Shown: positions 41,945-58,559 of the stretch, piece after piece | Numbering within the stretch: the stretch's first letter is position 1 | Layout: each line of letters begins with the position of its first letter | NCBI GenBank assembly: GCA_965214035.1 | Contig: OZ243932.1 | Location: 992,001-1,056,000, forward strand | Reading direction: 5' to 3' | Length of the DNA: 64,000 nt | Origin: JAJDYQ01 sp965214035 | Lineage (GTDB): Bacteria > Pseudomonadota > Gammaproteobacteria > JAJDYQ01 | Notes under the pieces: model-generated | What the model was told of the DNA's origin: nothing | What the model saw: only the letters and a program-made list of their open reading frames with translations | Database searches by the model: none | Made by a program: the position numbers and the translations under genes

Positions 41945-42450
41945 ATCTCTTTTGGCCGATACAGGCCAAGCAGCCGGCATTTCCCTGTTTGCCGAAGATC
42001 CTCCCGTCTTTCAACCCTGAAACAGGCAACTGCCGCCGTTACCATAAGTTTACCGGATTCAGTTAAGGCAAGCGGCTGGTTGGAAATGAGATTGACGGCA
42101 CAATCCATACCCGGGTTATGTGCAAGCACCATAATGCGCCCGCCATCGCCTGCATGAGCAGCCGCATCCTCAAGCAAAATCTCCTCATTTGCCAGATATA
42201 ACTTTTTACTGATTACAATCTGCTCTGATCCCAATAGCCAGGACTTATTCAGCAGTTTGATCGTTTGCCATGTTCTGCTGGCCGGTGAAACAAGAACCCG
42301 ATCAGGAATCAGACCGTTGTTGTGCAGAAATATGCCCATACGCTCAGCATCATGGCGGCCGCGCCTGCTTAATGGTCGGTCTATATCAGACAGATTATTA
42401 CGCCAGTCGGACTTGGCATGTCGCATCAGCAATAACTCAAATGCAGCCAC
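41941..42450 (-). CDS. sixA: SixA-type phosphohistidine phosphatase
   Basis: The 169-residue histidine phosphatase has the RHG-variant motif LLLMRHAKSDW with the catalytic His10 and the second His in LAHNPGMD. The length and lack of extra domains fit SixA, which dephosphorylates histidine phosphotransfer proteins, including the nitrogen phosphotransferase NPr in E. coli. It lies 6 bases downstream of a small conserved-looking gene, so they form an operon. Its end overlaps the convergent msrA by 4 bases. Confidence 0.9.
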   Translation of the reverse strand: MAAFELLLMRHAKSDWRNNLSDIDRPLSRRGRHDAERMGIFLHNNGLIPDRVLVSPASRTWQTIKLLNKSWLLGSEQIVISKKLYLANEEILLEDAAAHAGDGGRIMVLAHNPGMDCAVNLISNQPLALTESGKLMVTAAVACFRVERREDLRQTGKCRLLGLYRPKEI

Positions 42451-42456
42451 CTCCCT

Positions 42457-42699
42457 TCACTCCAGCCAGTCAAGCAGATAATAGAGCAACTGTCCTTCAG
42501 ACGACTTCGACGGGCCATGCACAAGAGCCGCATATTTCTGATTATCGGGGGAGGCTGTGGCCAGTGCGGTTGCCCTGTTCTGTACCACCTGAACAGCTCC
42601 GGCCGAGAAACGATTGCGATTTTTGCCGGGGACATGGACAACCGCATAGCATTGCCCGGAGACATTACCTGCCTTATCCGGCGGCACCATTCCTTTCAT
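42457..42699 (-). CDS. small hypothetical protein upstream of sixA
   Basis: An 80-residue soluble protein (starts MKGMVPPDKAGNVSGQCYAV, ends EGQLLYYLLDWLE). Its stop is 6 bases before the sixA start, which argues that it is real. The block ALVHGPSKSSEGQLLYYLLD is compact and protein-like. No family recognised. Confidence 0.55.
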   Translation of the reverse strand: MKGMVPPDKAGNVSGQCYAVVHVPGKNRNRFSAGAVQVVQNRATALATASPDNQKYAALVHGPSKSSEGQLLYYLLDWLE

Positions 42700-42758
42700 G
42701 CCTGAAATCCTGAACTCAACCCATGCAACTCATACCAGAGGTCGGGGCGCTGATCTGT

Positions 42759-43913
42759 TTATGCGTCGTAGTACCGGCTTGCGGCCTCTATTGCGCCGGT
42801 ACGGCCCAGCACGCTTTCCAACGCACCCAGGCAAAACATGACGTTACGCTGATGACATGACTCACCCATCAAACCGATACGCCATATCCTGCCAGCCATT
42901 TCACCCAGACCAGCGCCGATCTCCAGTCCATACTGCTGCAACAGCCGTGCCCGCACGGTGGCATCATCAATACCCTCCGGCAGACCAACAGCGTTAAGCT
43001 GTGGAAGGCGATATGCCTCATCGACAATCAAAGACAATCCCAAGGCTTCAAGACCTGTTCTGAGTCCCAAATGGTGATGCCGGTGGCGTTTCCAGCCGCT
43101 CTCCAGCCGCTCTTCACCGAGCATGACCAAAGCCTCATGCAAGCCATAAAGGGCATTGACAGGTGCCGTGTGGTGATAAGCCCGTTTGCCATTTTGACCC
43201 CAGTAACCCATCAACAGATTCAAATCAAGAAACCAGCTCTGTACCGCATTTTTTCGGCTGCGGATTTTATCGACGGCAGCCTCACTGAATGTGGTTGGTG
43301 AAAGCCCGGGCGTACAAGACAGGCATTTTTGTGTGCCGGAATAAACCGCATCCAGTCCCCAGTCATCAACCCGCAGCTCAACGCCACCGAGTGAGGTCAC
43401 GGTATCTGCGATTACCAGACAGTCATGGGCATGTGCGATTTCACTCAATGTTTTCGCATCGGACAAAACCCCGGTGGAAGTTTCGGCATGAACGAACGCA
43501 ACAACGCCGGTATCAGGGTTTGCTTTCAGTGCATCTTCCAGCTTTTGCGGATCAACCGGTTCACCCCAGTTGTCATCCACCATAATGGCCTCAGCACCGC
43601 TTCGCAGGACATTTTCCATCATGCGGCCGCCAAATACCCCGTTACGACATACAATCACCTTGTCGCCCGGCTCAATCAGATTAACAAAGCAGCTCTCCAT
43701 ACCGGCCGAACCCGGTGCAGAAACCGGTATGGTCATTGAGTTTTCAGTCTGAAAGGCATATTGCAGCATGGATTTCACCTCATCCATCATATCGACAAAT
43801 ACCGGGTCCAGGTGGCCTATGGTCGGACGTGACATAGCCTCCAGAATACGGGGATGGACATCAGATGGTCCCGGCCCCATTAAAATACGTCGTGGCGGAT
43901 TGAATGACTGCAT
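42759..43913 (-). CDS. class V aminotransferase (alanine/serine-glyoxylate type)
   Basis: About 384 residues of the AGXT branch of PLP enzymes. MGPGPSDVHPRILEAMSRP starts the domain; the PLP lysine lies in YSGTQKCLSCTPGLSP near residue 195; the C-terminal RIGLMGESCHQRNV block is conserved. These enzymes move amino groups from alanine or serine to glyoxylate, giving glycine. With glcDEF nearby, glycolate-derived glyoxylate is a plausible substrate (inference). ATG at 43913 is chosen because MQSFNPPRRIL is the family start; the longer frame to 44018 adds 35 unrelated residues. Confidence 0.92.
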   Translation of the reverse strand: MQSFNPPRRILMGPGPSDVHPRILEAMSRPTIGHLDPVFVDMMDEVKSMLQYAFQTENSMTIPVSAPGSAGMESCFVNLIEPGDKVIVCRNGVFGGRMMENVLRSGAEAIMVDDNWGEPVDPQKLEDALKANPDTGVVAFVHAETSTGVLSDAKTLSEIAHAHDCLVIADTVTSLGGVELRVDDWGLDAVYSGTQKCLSCTPGLSPTTFSEAAVDKIRSRKNAVQSWFLDLNLLMGYWGQNGKRAYHHTAPVNALYGLHEALVMLGEERLESGWKRHRHHHLGLRTGLEALGLSLIVDEAYRLPQLNAVGLPEGIDDATVRARLLQQYGLEIGAGLGEMAGRIWRIGLMGESCHQRNVMFCLGALESVLGRTGAIEAASRYYDA

Positions 43914-44054
43914 ATGAATCTCGAACAGATTGATGAAAAAAGCGATTATATTCAAACAATGGAATTTTTTCAGGTCAAGGTCATTCTGACCGGTTCGGTG
44001 CCTGATTAAAACATTCACAAGTCACAAGTGCGATGTTGCCATTATAATGTCAGG

Positions 44055-45446
44055 ATGAAATCGTCTGCATTGATTTCCACGTCCCTGATACTACTGATGC
44101 TGCTGACCGGCTGTTCCCCGGATACGACTCAAATTGAACAAATCAGAAAACATCAGGAGCTTACCGTTGTGACCCGAAATGGTCCGGCCACCTACTATGA
44201 AGGGCCATTCGGCCCGACCGGGCTGGAATATGAGCTGGCCAGACAATTTGCCGATTATCTGGGTGTGAGACTTGCCATTATTACCCGAAGCGAACCGGCT
44301 GAGATGTATCGGCTGCTGGCTGACGGCAAGGCGGATATAGCCGCTGCCGGATTAGCTATTACCACAGCCGGAAAAAAATTTTTGCGCTTCGGTCCCGGCT
44401 ATCTTGATGTTACGCCGCAACTGGTATATCGCCCGCAGAGCGGTAACCGCAGGCCTGAAAAAGTGGCCGACATCATCGGTATGAGTATGCGGGTAGCCGC
44501 GGATTCACCTCACATTAAAACGCTGAAAAACCTGCGCAACAGACACCCGCAACTGAACTGGCAGGAAAGCAGTGAGCACAGCACAGCAGAACTGATGCAG
44601 CAGGTCTGGTCACAGACCATTGATTATACGGTGGCCGGTGCCACAGAAATAAAATTCAAACAACACTTTTACCCGGGGCTGGCGGTTGCCTTTGCTCTGG
44701 ACAAGCCCAGCCAGGCCGGCTGGGCACTATACAAAGGTACAGACCATACCCTCCTGAACGCGGTGCAGGCGTTCTTTGCGCGAATCAAGAGAGACGGCAG
44801 CCTGAACACCCTGATCAATCGGTATTTCGAACGGGCACGTCCGCTCGACTACGTTGATACCCAAACATTCATGCGCGATATGAACAACAGGCTGCCGGAC
44901 TACCTGGAAGACTTCAAAAAATCGGCGAGGAAATATGCACTTGACTGGCGGCTGCTGGCGGCGGTGAGCTATCAGGAATCCCATTGGAACCCACAGGCCG
45001 TATCTCCGACCGGTGTCAGAGGACTGATGATGCTGACCAGCGATACAGCGGAGCTTATAGGCATTGAAAATCGCCGTGATCCGGCGCAAAGCATATATGG
45101 CGGAGCCAAATATCTGCGCTATATGATTGACAAAATACCTGCACGCATTATGGAACCGGATCGCACATGGATGGGCCTTGCTGCCTACAATGTGGGCTAT
45201 GGTCATCTTGAAGATGCACGGAAAATAGCCCAGGGCCGCGGCGGCGATCCCGACAAATGGACTGATGTGAAAAAGAGCTTACCGCTTTTAAGTCAGGAAA
45301 AATGGTACAGCCGGACCCGACACGGCTATGCTCGCGGTAACGAACCAGTGGCGTATGTATCGAACATTCGCAGCTATCTTGATCTGCTTGTATGGCATGA
45401 CGAATCCACCACCGCCCCGCCTGACGCCAGCCCCTCTGCCCTGTAA
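44055..45446 (+). CDS. mltF: membrane-bound lytic murein transglycosylase F
   Basis: About 463 residues: a lipoprotein signal (LLMLLTGC, Cys20), a solute-binding-protein-3-like regulatory domain (LTVVTRNGPATYYEG onward, to about residue 260), and an SLT lysozyme-like domain with the catalytic Glu in AAVSYQESHWNPQAVSPTG, then GLMML and AAYNVGYGHLEDA. MltF cleaves glycan strands to 1,6-anhydromuropeptides at the outer membrane. The start at 44055 opens the signal peptide; an in-frame codon at 44028 adds nine unrelated residues. Confidence 0.95.
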   Translation: MKSSALISTSLILLMLLTGCSPDTTQIEQIRKHQELTVVTRNGPATYYEGPFGPTGLEYELARQFADYLGVRLAIITRSEPAEMYRLLADGKADIAAAGLAITTAGKKFLRFGPGYLDVTPQLVYRPQSGNRRPEKVADIIGMSMRVAADSPHIKTLKNLRNRHPQLNWQESSEHSTAELMQQVWSQTIDYTVAGATEIKFKQHFYPGLAVAFALDKPSQAGWALYKGTDHTLLNAVQAFFARIKRDGSLNTLINRYFERARPLDYVDTQTFMRDMNNRLPDYLEDFKKSARKYALDWRLLAAVSYQESHWNPQAVSPTGVRGLMMLTSDTAELIGIENRRDPAQSIYGGAKYLRYMIDKIPARIMEPDRTWMGLAAYNVGYGHLEDARKIAQGRGGDPDKWTDVKKSLPLLSQEKWYSRTRHGYARGNEPVAYVSNIRSYLDLLVWHDESTTAPPDASPSAL

Positions 45447-45538
45447 ATTCCCGATAGCTCACCACGGGTGCCCGAATCATCCGGGCAGACCAGAGTGCAG
45501 GGCCGGTTTTTTCAGAAAGCAGCCTGACCGTTAAAAAA

Positions 45539-45575
45539 GCGGGGCCGGTGACAATACGGATGGATCCGGCCCCGC
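45539..45575 (-). terminator. rho-independent terminator of the giant adhesin gene
   Basis: GCGGGGCCGG at 45539-45548 pairs perfectly with 45566-45575; on the minus strand the stem is followed by CTTTTTTAA. It lies 34 bases after the adhesin barrel stop and also downstream of convergent mltF. The strong GC stem with a T-run is a classic terminator for the minus-strand transcript. Confidence 0.88.
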
Positions 45576-45609
45576 AACAGCCGGCAGGGAGGTGCCGGCT
45601 ACGGACTTC

Positions 45610-46920
45610 CTACCAATTCAGCTTCCACTGTGCGCCGACGCTGTGGCGCGGGTTATTATCATCCTGCTCGCGGCGGATGGCCTTGATATCCAGCTTCGAC
45701 TTCAGGCCAGCCGGGTTCGACAACAGACGCCAGCCGAGGGTCAGGTCACGTTTCGCATCGGAGGCCGACAGGCTCGCATAGGGGATGCCGGTGGCATCGT
45801 CTGTCAGGGCAAAGCCCCACTCGCCTTTCAGCGTCCAGCGGCTCGATACGGCAGCAGTATGTCCGTTGTCTTCTTCCTCCAGCGCATCCGTCAATGAATC
45901 CGATAACAACCGATCCAGACCACTGGCCGCCGGTGCATTGCCGTACTCATGGCGCAGACTGAACGACGGGCCATAGGCCGAGTTTGGCCACGCCTCGTAG
46001 CGCAGTGAGCCGGACAGACCCCACTCCTCACGCTCGGCAGCCTCATGCTCCAGCAGATAGCGACCGCGCACATCCACCGTCAAACCCTTGGCCGGTGTCT
46101 GCCAGCTCAGGCCGCCGCCCAGCTCCAGACCAAAGCCTTCGCTGGTATCGCCGCCGTCATAACGCAGACCCAGCTCCAGTTCCGGTGTCAGACGCACACC
46201 GTCCTCTTCCGGTAACTGCCAGGACCAGGCCAGACCCATGCGGAAACGCTGCGTATCCGCCTCGGTGCCCGCCATGACGCGGGAATCATCCGCCTCAATA
46301 CGCGCCAGTGTCAGGCCCGAAATCAGCTCCAGGGTCAAACCGCCCTCTTCCACCGGACGCTCCAGCAGCGTACCGCGCAGACCGGCGGTGGCCGATAGCT
46401 GCACCAGATTGTGCTTCGATTCCATACCGGTTTGTGAAGTCTGAGTCTGCTTCAGGTCGCCCCGCCCATAGCTGGCGGCACCCCACAGTTGCAGGCGTTC
46501 GCTCAGGTCGTAGCGCAGATACGGCAGCATGGAAACCAGCATACCGGACAACTCGCCTTCGTCCGATGCACCCTGCCATTCGCCATCGCTGTCGCTGTAG
46601 GCCAGTGCCAGACCGACCAGCGTCTGACCGTTGTCGCGGTCAATGCCCAGCATGGCCGTGGTCACTTCACCGTCTATGCTGAGGCTGAGATCGTCTTCAC
46701 CGTCTTTGTACTTCGTATAGGCCGCCTGACCCCAGATGGAGGTGCCGTCCTGATCCGTGAATGTGAAATGACTACCACGCAGCAACGACGGCAGCAGCTT
46801 CGGCAGTGACAGGGTGCGTGACAGCTTGCGCGGACGATCCGACGAACCGGCACCCAACTGCTCAATGCCCATCACACTGGCATCCGGGACTGCCGCGACT
46901 GGACAGCAGACGCGCCGCAT
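45610..46920 (-). CDS. autotransporter beta-barrel part of the giant adhesin (out of frame with it)
   Basis: From about residue 30 the sequence has an autotransporter-type translocator: a linker (LLRGSHFTFTDQDG), then alternating amphipathic beta-strands (IWGQAAYTKYKDG, AMLGIDRDNGQTLVGLALAY and so on) ending SVGAQWKLNW with the terminal aromatic residue needed for outer-membrane assembly. The first 15 residues are artefactual. It is the natural C-terminus of the large frame at 46953-54545. A bridging frame carrying GNLNGLPRGQSFNAARLLSS (about 46885-46957) shows that two single-base shifts, near 46960-46985 and 46865-46900, separate the parts. As sequenced, the passenger would be made without its barrel. 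Confidence 0.82.
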   Translation of the reverse strand: MRRVCCPVAAVPDASVMGIEQLGAGSSDRPRKLSRTLSLPKLLPSLLRGSHFTFTDQDGTSIWGQAAYTKYKDGEDDLSLSIDGEVTTAMLGIDRDNGQTLVGLALAYSDSDGEWQGASDEGELSGMLVSMLPYLRYDLSERLQLWGAASYGRGDLKQTQTSQTGMESKHNLVQLSATAGLRGTLLERPVEEGGLTLELISGLTLARIEADDSRVMAGTEADTQRFRMGLAWSWQLPEEDGVRLTPELELGLRYDGGDTSEGFGLELGGGLSWQTPAKGLTVDVRGRYLLEHEAAEREEWGLSGSLRYEAWPNSAYGPSFSLRHEYGNAPAASGLDRLLSDSLTDALEEEDNGHTAAVSSRWTLKGEWGFALTDDATGIPYASLSASDAKRDLTLGWRLLSNPAGLKSKLDIKAIRREQDDNNPRHSVGAQWKLNW

Positions 46921-46952
46921 TGAATGACTGACCGCGCGGCAGACCGTTCAGA

Positions 46953-54545
<7,593 letters not shown>

Positions 54546-54760
54546 TACATTTCCTCCTGTGAGCCAATTTGTATGACATTTGTTCCATTGCAGGCAGGTC
54601 CGACATTACCGGCTGACCTGCACCATTTGCCCATTATGTATCAGACCGGCAGCATACTGCAAGTTTTCCGAACCGGCAACATTTCCAGCATCATTCTAAT
54701 ATGAAAACGGGGCACCGGAGCAGGTTTTCCCGGCAGGTCTCTGAACAGGCGGTGTCTGCA

Positions 54761-55159
54761 TCAGTAACCCCAGAAATTTTTGAGCATGTCGGAATAGCCC
54801 TGATAAAGCCCGGAGTCGGCTTCGATGACAGAGAAATCACCCTGGACCTTGAGCATCGGCACGGTCTGTGCCACCGCTTGCGTCGCCAACCCGAACAGCA
54901 GTGGCAGTCCGAGCAATGACACTACCGCCGCACGGCGCAGCCAGCCGGCGGTGCGGGCTGTCACAGAATGGAAACTGTCGGAAAAAGACCGGCGCGTCAG
55001 CCGGCCAGGAGGCTCAGAGGCACTTGCCCCGCGACAGGAATGCACTGCAGAGCGGCCGGCATCGATGGCCAACATCAGATATACCTTCCCATTTGGGGAG
55101 AGGGTTATGCGGCCACACTCTGCTGCTCTTTGCGGGTTGTTCAAAATGGCTGTTTTCAT
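54761..55159 (-). CDS. small exported protein upstream of the adhesin
   Basis: A 132-residue frame with AGGAGG about 10 bases before the ATG. It has a long N-terminal extension and then a signal-like segment (WLRRAAVVSLLGLPLLFGLA, then TQAVAQ). The predicted mature part is only about 35 residues (TVPMLKVQGDFSVIEADSGL, then YQGYSDMLKNFWGY). The layout of the N-terminus resembles that of the adhesin downstream (216 bases away, same strand), so it could be a truncated paralogue or a small partner. No family recognised. Confidence 0.5.
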   Translation of the reverse strand: MKTAILNNPQRAAECGRITLSPNGKVYLMLAIDAGRSAVHSCRGASASEPPGRLTRRSFSDSFHSVTARTAGWLRRAAVVSLLGLPLLFGLATQAVAQTVPMLKVQGDFSVIEADSGLYQGYSDMLKNFWGY

Positions 55160-55428
55160 TGGTTCACTGCCTCCTGTTGGTCCGTTTCGGAGACAATCCC
55201 CGTGATGTCAATGTTCTGTTAATTATAGATGCCTTATTTGTGCTGCCAAGTATTTTTTCGCAACCGGAGGTTTTATTTTCAGACCGGTTGTGCGGAGGCG
55301 GCCGGCTGATGGCGCATTCATCCGTCTCTTTGCTTTGTAAATCAATCAGTTAGCCTGGTTCGTCGGCGTTCTTTATCGGTCTCGCTGTGGCATCAGGCTG
55401 TGGATGTTTTGCCGGCATGGTTTTTTGA

Positions 55429-57915
55429 TTATTCGGATGTTCGCAGCAGTGTTGCCGGTGTCTGATGGTGTTGCTGGCGCAGTATTGCCCAGCCAGTCAG
55501 CATGACCAGCAACATGCCCGCCATGATGACGATCAGGGCCAGGGGTATGTTGAGTCGGAATCCGATATCGAGCAGTTCTACTGATACCCACCATGCGATG
55601 ATATTGGCCAGTATGACGGCTGTCAGGCCGGAACAGGCTCCTATGAGCAGAAATTCGATGGTCTGCGCACGGCTGATCAGGTGACGGGTGGCTCCCATGG
55701 CTCGCATCAGTGCATTTTCGTGTTGGCGCAGGCGCCGTGTTGACATGACCATGGCAGTGACCAGCAGCACGGCTGCCGCCAGGGTGAACAGGAAGGCCGC
55801 TTCCGCGGCATAGCTGACTCTGTTGATCACGGTCCGTACCCGTGACATCAGTGCTTCGACATCCAGTATGGTCACCGATGGATATTGCTGTACGAGTCGA
55901 TCCATCAGGTGGTTGTTTGCGACCGGCAGGTAGAAGCTGCTGATGTATTGTGTCGGCATATCGGCCAGCATCCGGCGGGTTCCTATCACGAAGAAATTGA
56001 CCTTGAAGGAGTCCCAACTGACTTCGCGCAGGCTGGTGATGCGGCCTGTTACCTGCCTGCCCGCTACGTCGTAGGTGATTGTGTCACCGGTCTGTATGCC
56101 GAGCACTTCGGCAATGCCGCTTTCTACTGACCATTGTGGCTGCGGGTCGCCGGCCTGCCACCATTGTCCGGCTGACAGGTTGTTATGGGCAGGCAGTGTG
56201 TCGTCCCATGACAGGTTAAATTCGCGACGCAGCATTCGTTTGGCGCGCGCTGTGTTGTAGTCGTTACCGGTCACGGTGCGGTTGTTGATTTTGATCAGGC
56301 GCCCGCGAATCATGGGGAAAAACTGTATGTTTTTCAGTCCATTGTCCGACAGCCATCGTTGTACCTGTTGTATTTCCGGCGGCTGGATGTTGATCAGAAA
56401 TATGTTGGGTGTGTCTGCCGGCAGGCGGTTTCGCCATTGGTCCAGCAGATCGGTGCGTATCAGGGTCAACAGGGTGATAAATATAAATGACAGGCCAAAT
56501 ACGCTGATCGCCATGAGGGTTTCCCGCCGGTGGCGAATCAGCGCTTGTATGCCGAATTTCATGGTTTCGGAAAGCCGGCGGGAGAGATGGTGCAGTATGA
56601 GCAGCAGGCCCGCCGCCAGCAGCAGTAGCAGCAACAGGGCAGCAGCCAGGGCTGCCAGTATTATGGCCATCAGTTGCAGGTCCCGCGTTATGCCGTACAG
56701 TATCAGGCATAGTGCAACCAGACCGAATATCAGCGGCCAGACGACCGGTTGCAGTTCGTCCGGTACGCTGCGCAGCACTCTCATGGGCGATACGGATACC
56801 AGACGCCAGTAAGCCGGCAACGAGAAAGCCAGTACCAGCAGAAAACCGAGCAGGCTTGACCAGAGCGCCGGGCTGTGTTCGGCCGGCGGCAGGGTCGATG
56901 ACATGTATTGTTGCAACAGGCTGGCGAGCAGGCTTTGCAGGCCGTAGGCTGCCAGCAGGGCCAAAGCGCTGGCCAGTATGCTCAGTATGCTCAGTTGTGA
57001 CAGGTACAGTGCGGTTATTTGCAGGCGTGTCAGGCCAATGGTGCGCAGCACGGCGGTATGAATCAGCCGCTTTTGTACCCAGTTCTGCATGGCTACCCAT
57101 ATCGCCAGACAGGCCAGCATGATGGTCACTATGAGGCTCAGGGCCAGAAAGCGTTCTGCTCGTTCCAGTGAGGCCCTGACTTCCGGTCGGGAGTCCCGCA
57201 CGGATTGTATCTGGTAGTGGCTGCCCAGGCGCGGTTGTAGCCAGGCGCGGTAGGCTTGCATGGTTTGCTCCGTGCCGGCCAGCAGTAGCTGGTGTCTGAC
57301 TCGTGATCCTTCTCCAATAAGCCCGGTCGCTGCCATGTCCGCCAGATTCAGCATGACGCGCGGTGCCAGTGAGAACAGGCTGCCACCGCGGTCCGGTTCC
57401 TGTTCTATTACGGCATCTATGGTGAAAGTGGCTTTGCCGAGGGTTATCGTGTCGCCTGGTTGCAGGGCCAGTTTGCGCAGCAGGCCCTTTTCTGCCCAGA
57501 TTGTGCCCGATGCGGGAGGGTTCTGCTGGCTGGTATAGGTGCCCTGCCCTTTGTTCAGTCGCAGTCGGCCTCGCAGCGGATAGCCTTCGGTTACGGCTTT
57601 GACTTCCACCAGCGCGGTGTCGTCTGTGCTGATCAGGACGCTCGGAAATTCCTGAAACAGGCTGGTGCGGATGGCGCGGTCGCCGGCTTCTTTTAGCCAG
57701 CTTTGGGGTATCGGGCGGGATGAGGCAATGACCAGATCGGCTCCCAGTAGTTCGTTGCTTTGTTGTACCAGGGTTTTGGCAATGCGATTGGTCAGCAGGC
57801 CAACCGTGGCCATGGCAGCTATGGTCAGTGCCAGTGCCAGAAAGACCAGCCGCATTTCGGCTTGCAGGCTTTCGCGCCGCAGAAAGCGCAGGCCATGCCG
57901 GAGTATGCCGGTCAT
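55429..57915 (-). CDS. ybbP: ABC transporter permease YbbP (FtsX-like)
   Basis: The 828-residue membrane protein has a first helix near residue 25, a large periplasmic domain (MacB_PCD-like), and two FtsX-type blocks of three to four helices each (about 255-420 and 700-815) plus a middle pair. It matches the YbbP half of the YbbAP transporter, whose start overlaps the ybbA stop by four bases. The neighbour tesA completes the conserved tesA-ybbAP locus. The substrate is not established; export of lipids or hydrophobic compounds has been proposed for the family. Confidence 0.9.
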   Translation of the reverse strand: MTGILRHGLRFLRRESLQAEMRLVFLALALTIAAMATVGLLTNRIAKTLVQQSNELLGADLVIASSRPIPQSWLKEAGDRAIRTSLFQEFPSVLISTDDTALVEVKAVTEGYPLRGRLRLNKGQGTYTSQQNPPASGTIWAEKGLLRKLALQPGDTITLGKATFTIDAVIEQEPDRGGSLFSLAPRVMLNLADMAATGLIGEGSRVRHQLLLAGTEQTMQAYRAWLQPRLGSHYQIQSVRDSRPEVRASLERAERFLALSLIVTIMLACLAIWVAMQNWVQKRLIHTAVLRTIGLTRLQITALYLSQLSILSILASALALLAAYGLQSLLASLLQQYMSSTLPPAEHSPALWSSLLGFLLVLAFSLPAYWRLVSVSPMRVLRSVPDELQPVVWPLIFGLVALCLILYGITRDLQLMAIILAALAAALLLLLLLAAGLLLILHHLSRRLSETMKFGIQALIRHRRETLMAISVFGLSFIFITLLTLIRTDLLDQWRNRLPADTPNIFLINIQPPEIQQVQRWLSDNGLKNIQFFPMIRGRLIKINNRTVTGNDYNTARAKRMLRREFNLSWDDTLPAHNNLSAGQWWQAGDPQPQWSVESGIAEVLGIQTGDTITYDVAGRQVTGRITSLREVSWDSFKVNFFVIGTRRMLADMPTQYISSFYLPVANNHLMDRLVQQYPSVTILDVEALMSRVRTVINRVSYAAEAAFLFTLAAAVLLVTAMVMSTRRLRQHENALMRAMGATRHLISRAQTIEFLLIGACSGLTAVILANIIAWWVSVELLDIGFRLNIPLALIVIMAGMLLVMLTGWAILRQQHHQTPATLLRTSE

Positions 57916-58559
57916 AGCCGAATCACTCGATCACAGCGTTCGCTTAACTGCATGTCGTGGGTTGCCAGTACGATGGCTGTTCGGTGTTGTTCCTGCAAGT
58001 TGAACAGCAGGTCCGATATCTTTGCGCCGGTTTTATGGTCCAGGTTGCCGGTTGGTTCGTCGGCAAACAGGATTTGTGGCTGAATCACAAAGGCTCTGGC
58101 TATCGCTACCCGTTGTTGTTCGCCACCGGATAGCTGCGATGGGTAGTGGTGCAGGCGCTTTTCCAGCCCGACTTCTGTCAGGGCCTGACGTGCCTTGTCA
58201 CGGGCATCGGTCAGGGATAGCAGTTCCATCGGCATGAGGACGTTATCCAGGGCATTGAGCGTGGAAAGCAGGTGGAAGGATTGGAATATGAATCCCACTT
58301 GTCCGGCCCGCAGTCGGGCACGGTCGTCTTCATCCAGTTCTGAAAGGTTCCGACCCAGCAGTTGTACGGTACCGCTGGTGGGCAGGTCAAGACCAGCCAG
58401 CAGCCCCAGTAGTGTCGATTTGCCGGAACCGGAGGCTCCTACTATGGAGATGGATTCGGCCGCCTGTAGCTGTAAATTAAAATCAGACAGGATTTGAAAC
58501 CTGTCATCGGTGGTGGCAACCTCTTTACTGAGTCCTTTTACCTTTAAGATGCTTTCCAT
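57912..58559 (-). CDS. ybbA: ABC transporter ATPase YbbA (LolD/MacB type)
   Basis: About 215 residues with Walker A GASGSGKST, Q-loop FIFQSFHLL, signature LSGGEQQRVAIARAF, Walker B ILFADEPTGNLD and the H-loop ATHD. It powers the YbbP permease. The start at 58559 (MESILKVKGLSKEV) or 58568 (MDSMES...) collides with the tesA start on the other strand, so promoters for each gene must lie within the other's coding sequence. Confidence 0.93.
   Translation of the reverse strand: MESILKVKGLSKEVATTDDRFQILSDFNLQLQAAESISIVGASGSGKSTLLGLLAGLDLPTSGTVQLLGRNLSELDEDDRARLRAGQVGFIFQSFHLLSTLNALDNVLMPMELLSLTDARDKARQALTEVGLEKRLHHYPSQLSGGEQQRVAIARAFVIQPQILFADEPTGNLDHKTGAKISDLLFNLQEQHRTAIVLATHDMQLSERCDRVIRL

Noticed and set aside
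56264..57100. 278-codon minus-strand frame rich in His, Pro and Arg
   Set aside because: It is an out-of-frame shadow of ybbP and its composition is not protein-like.
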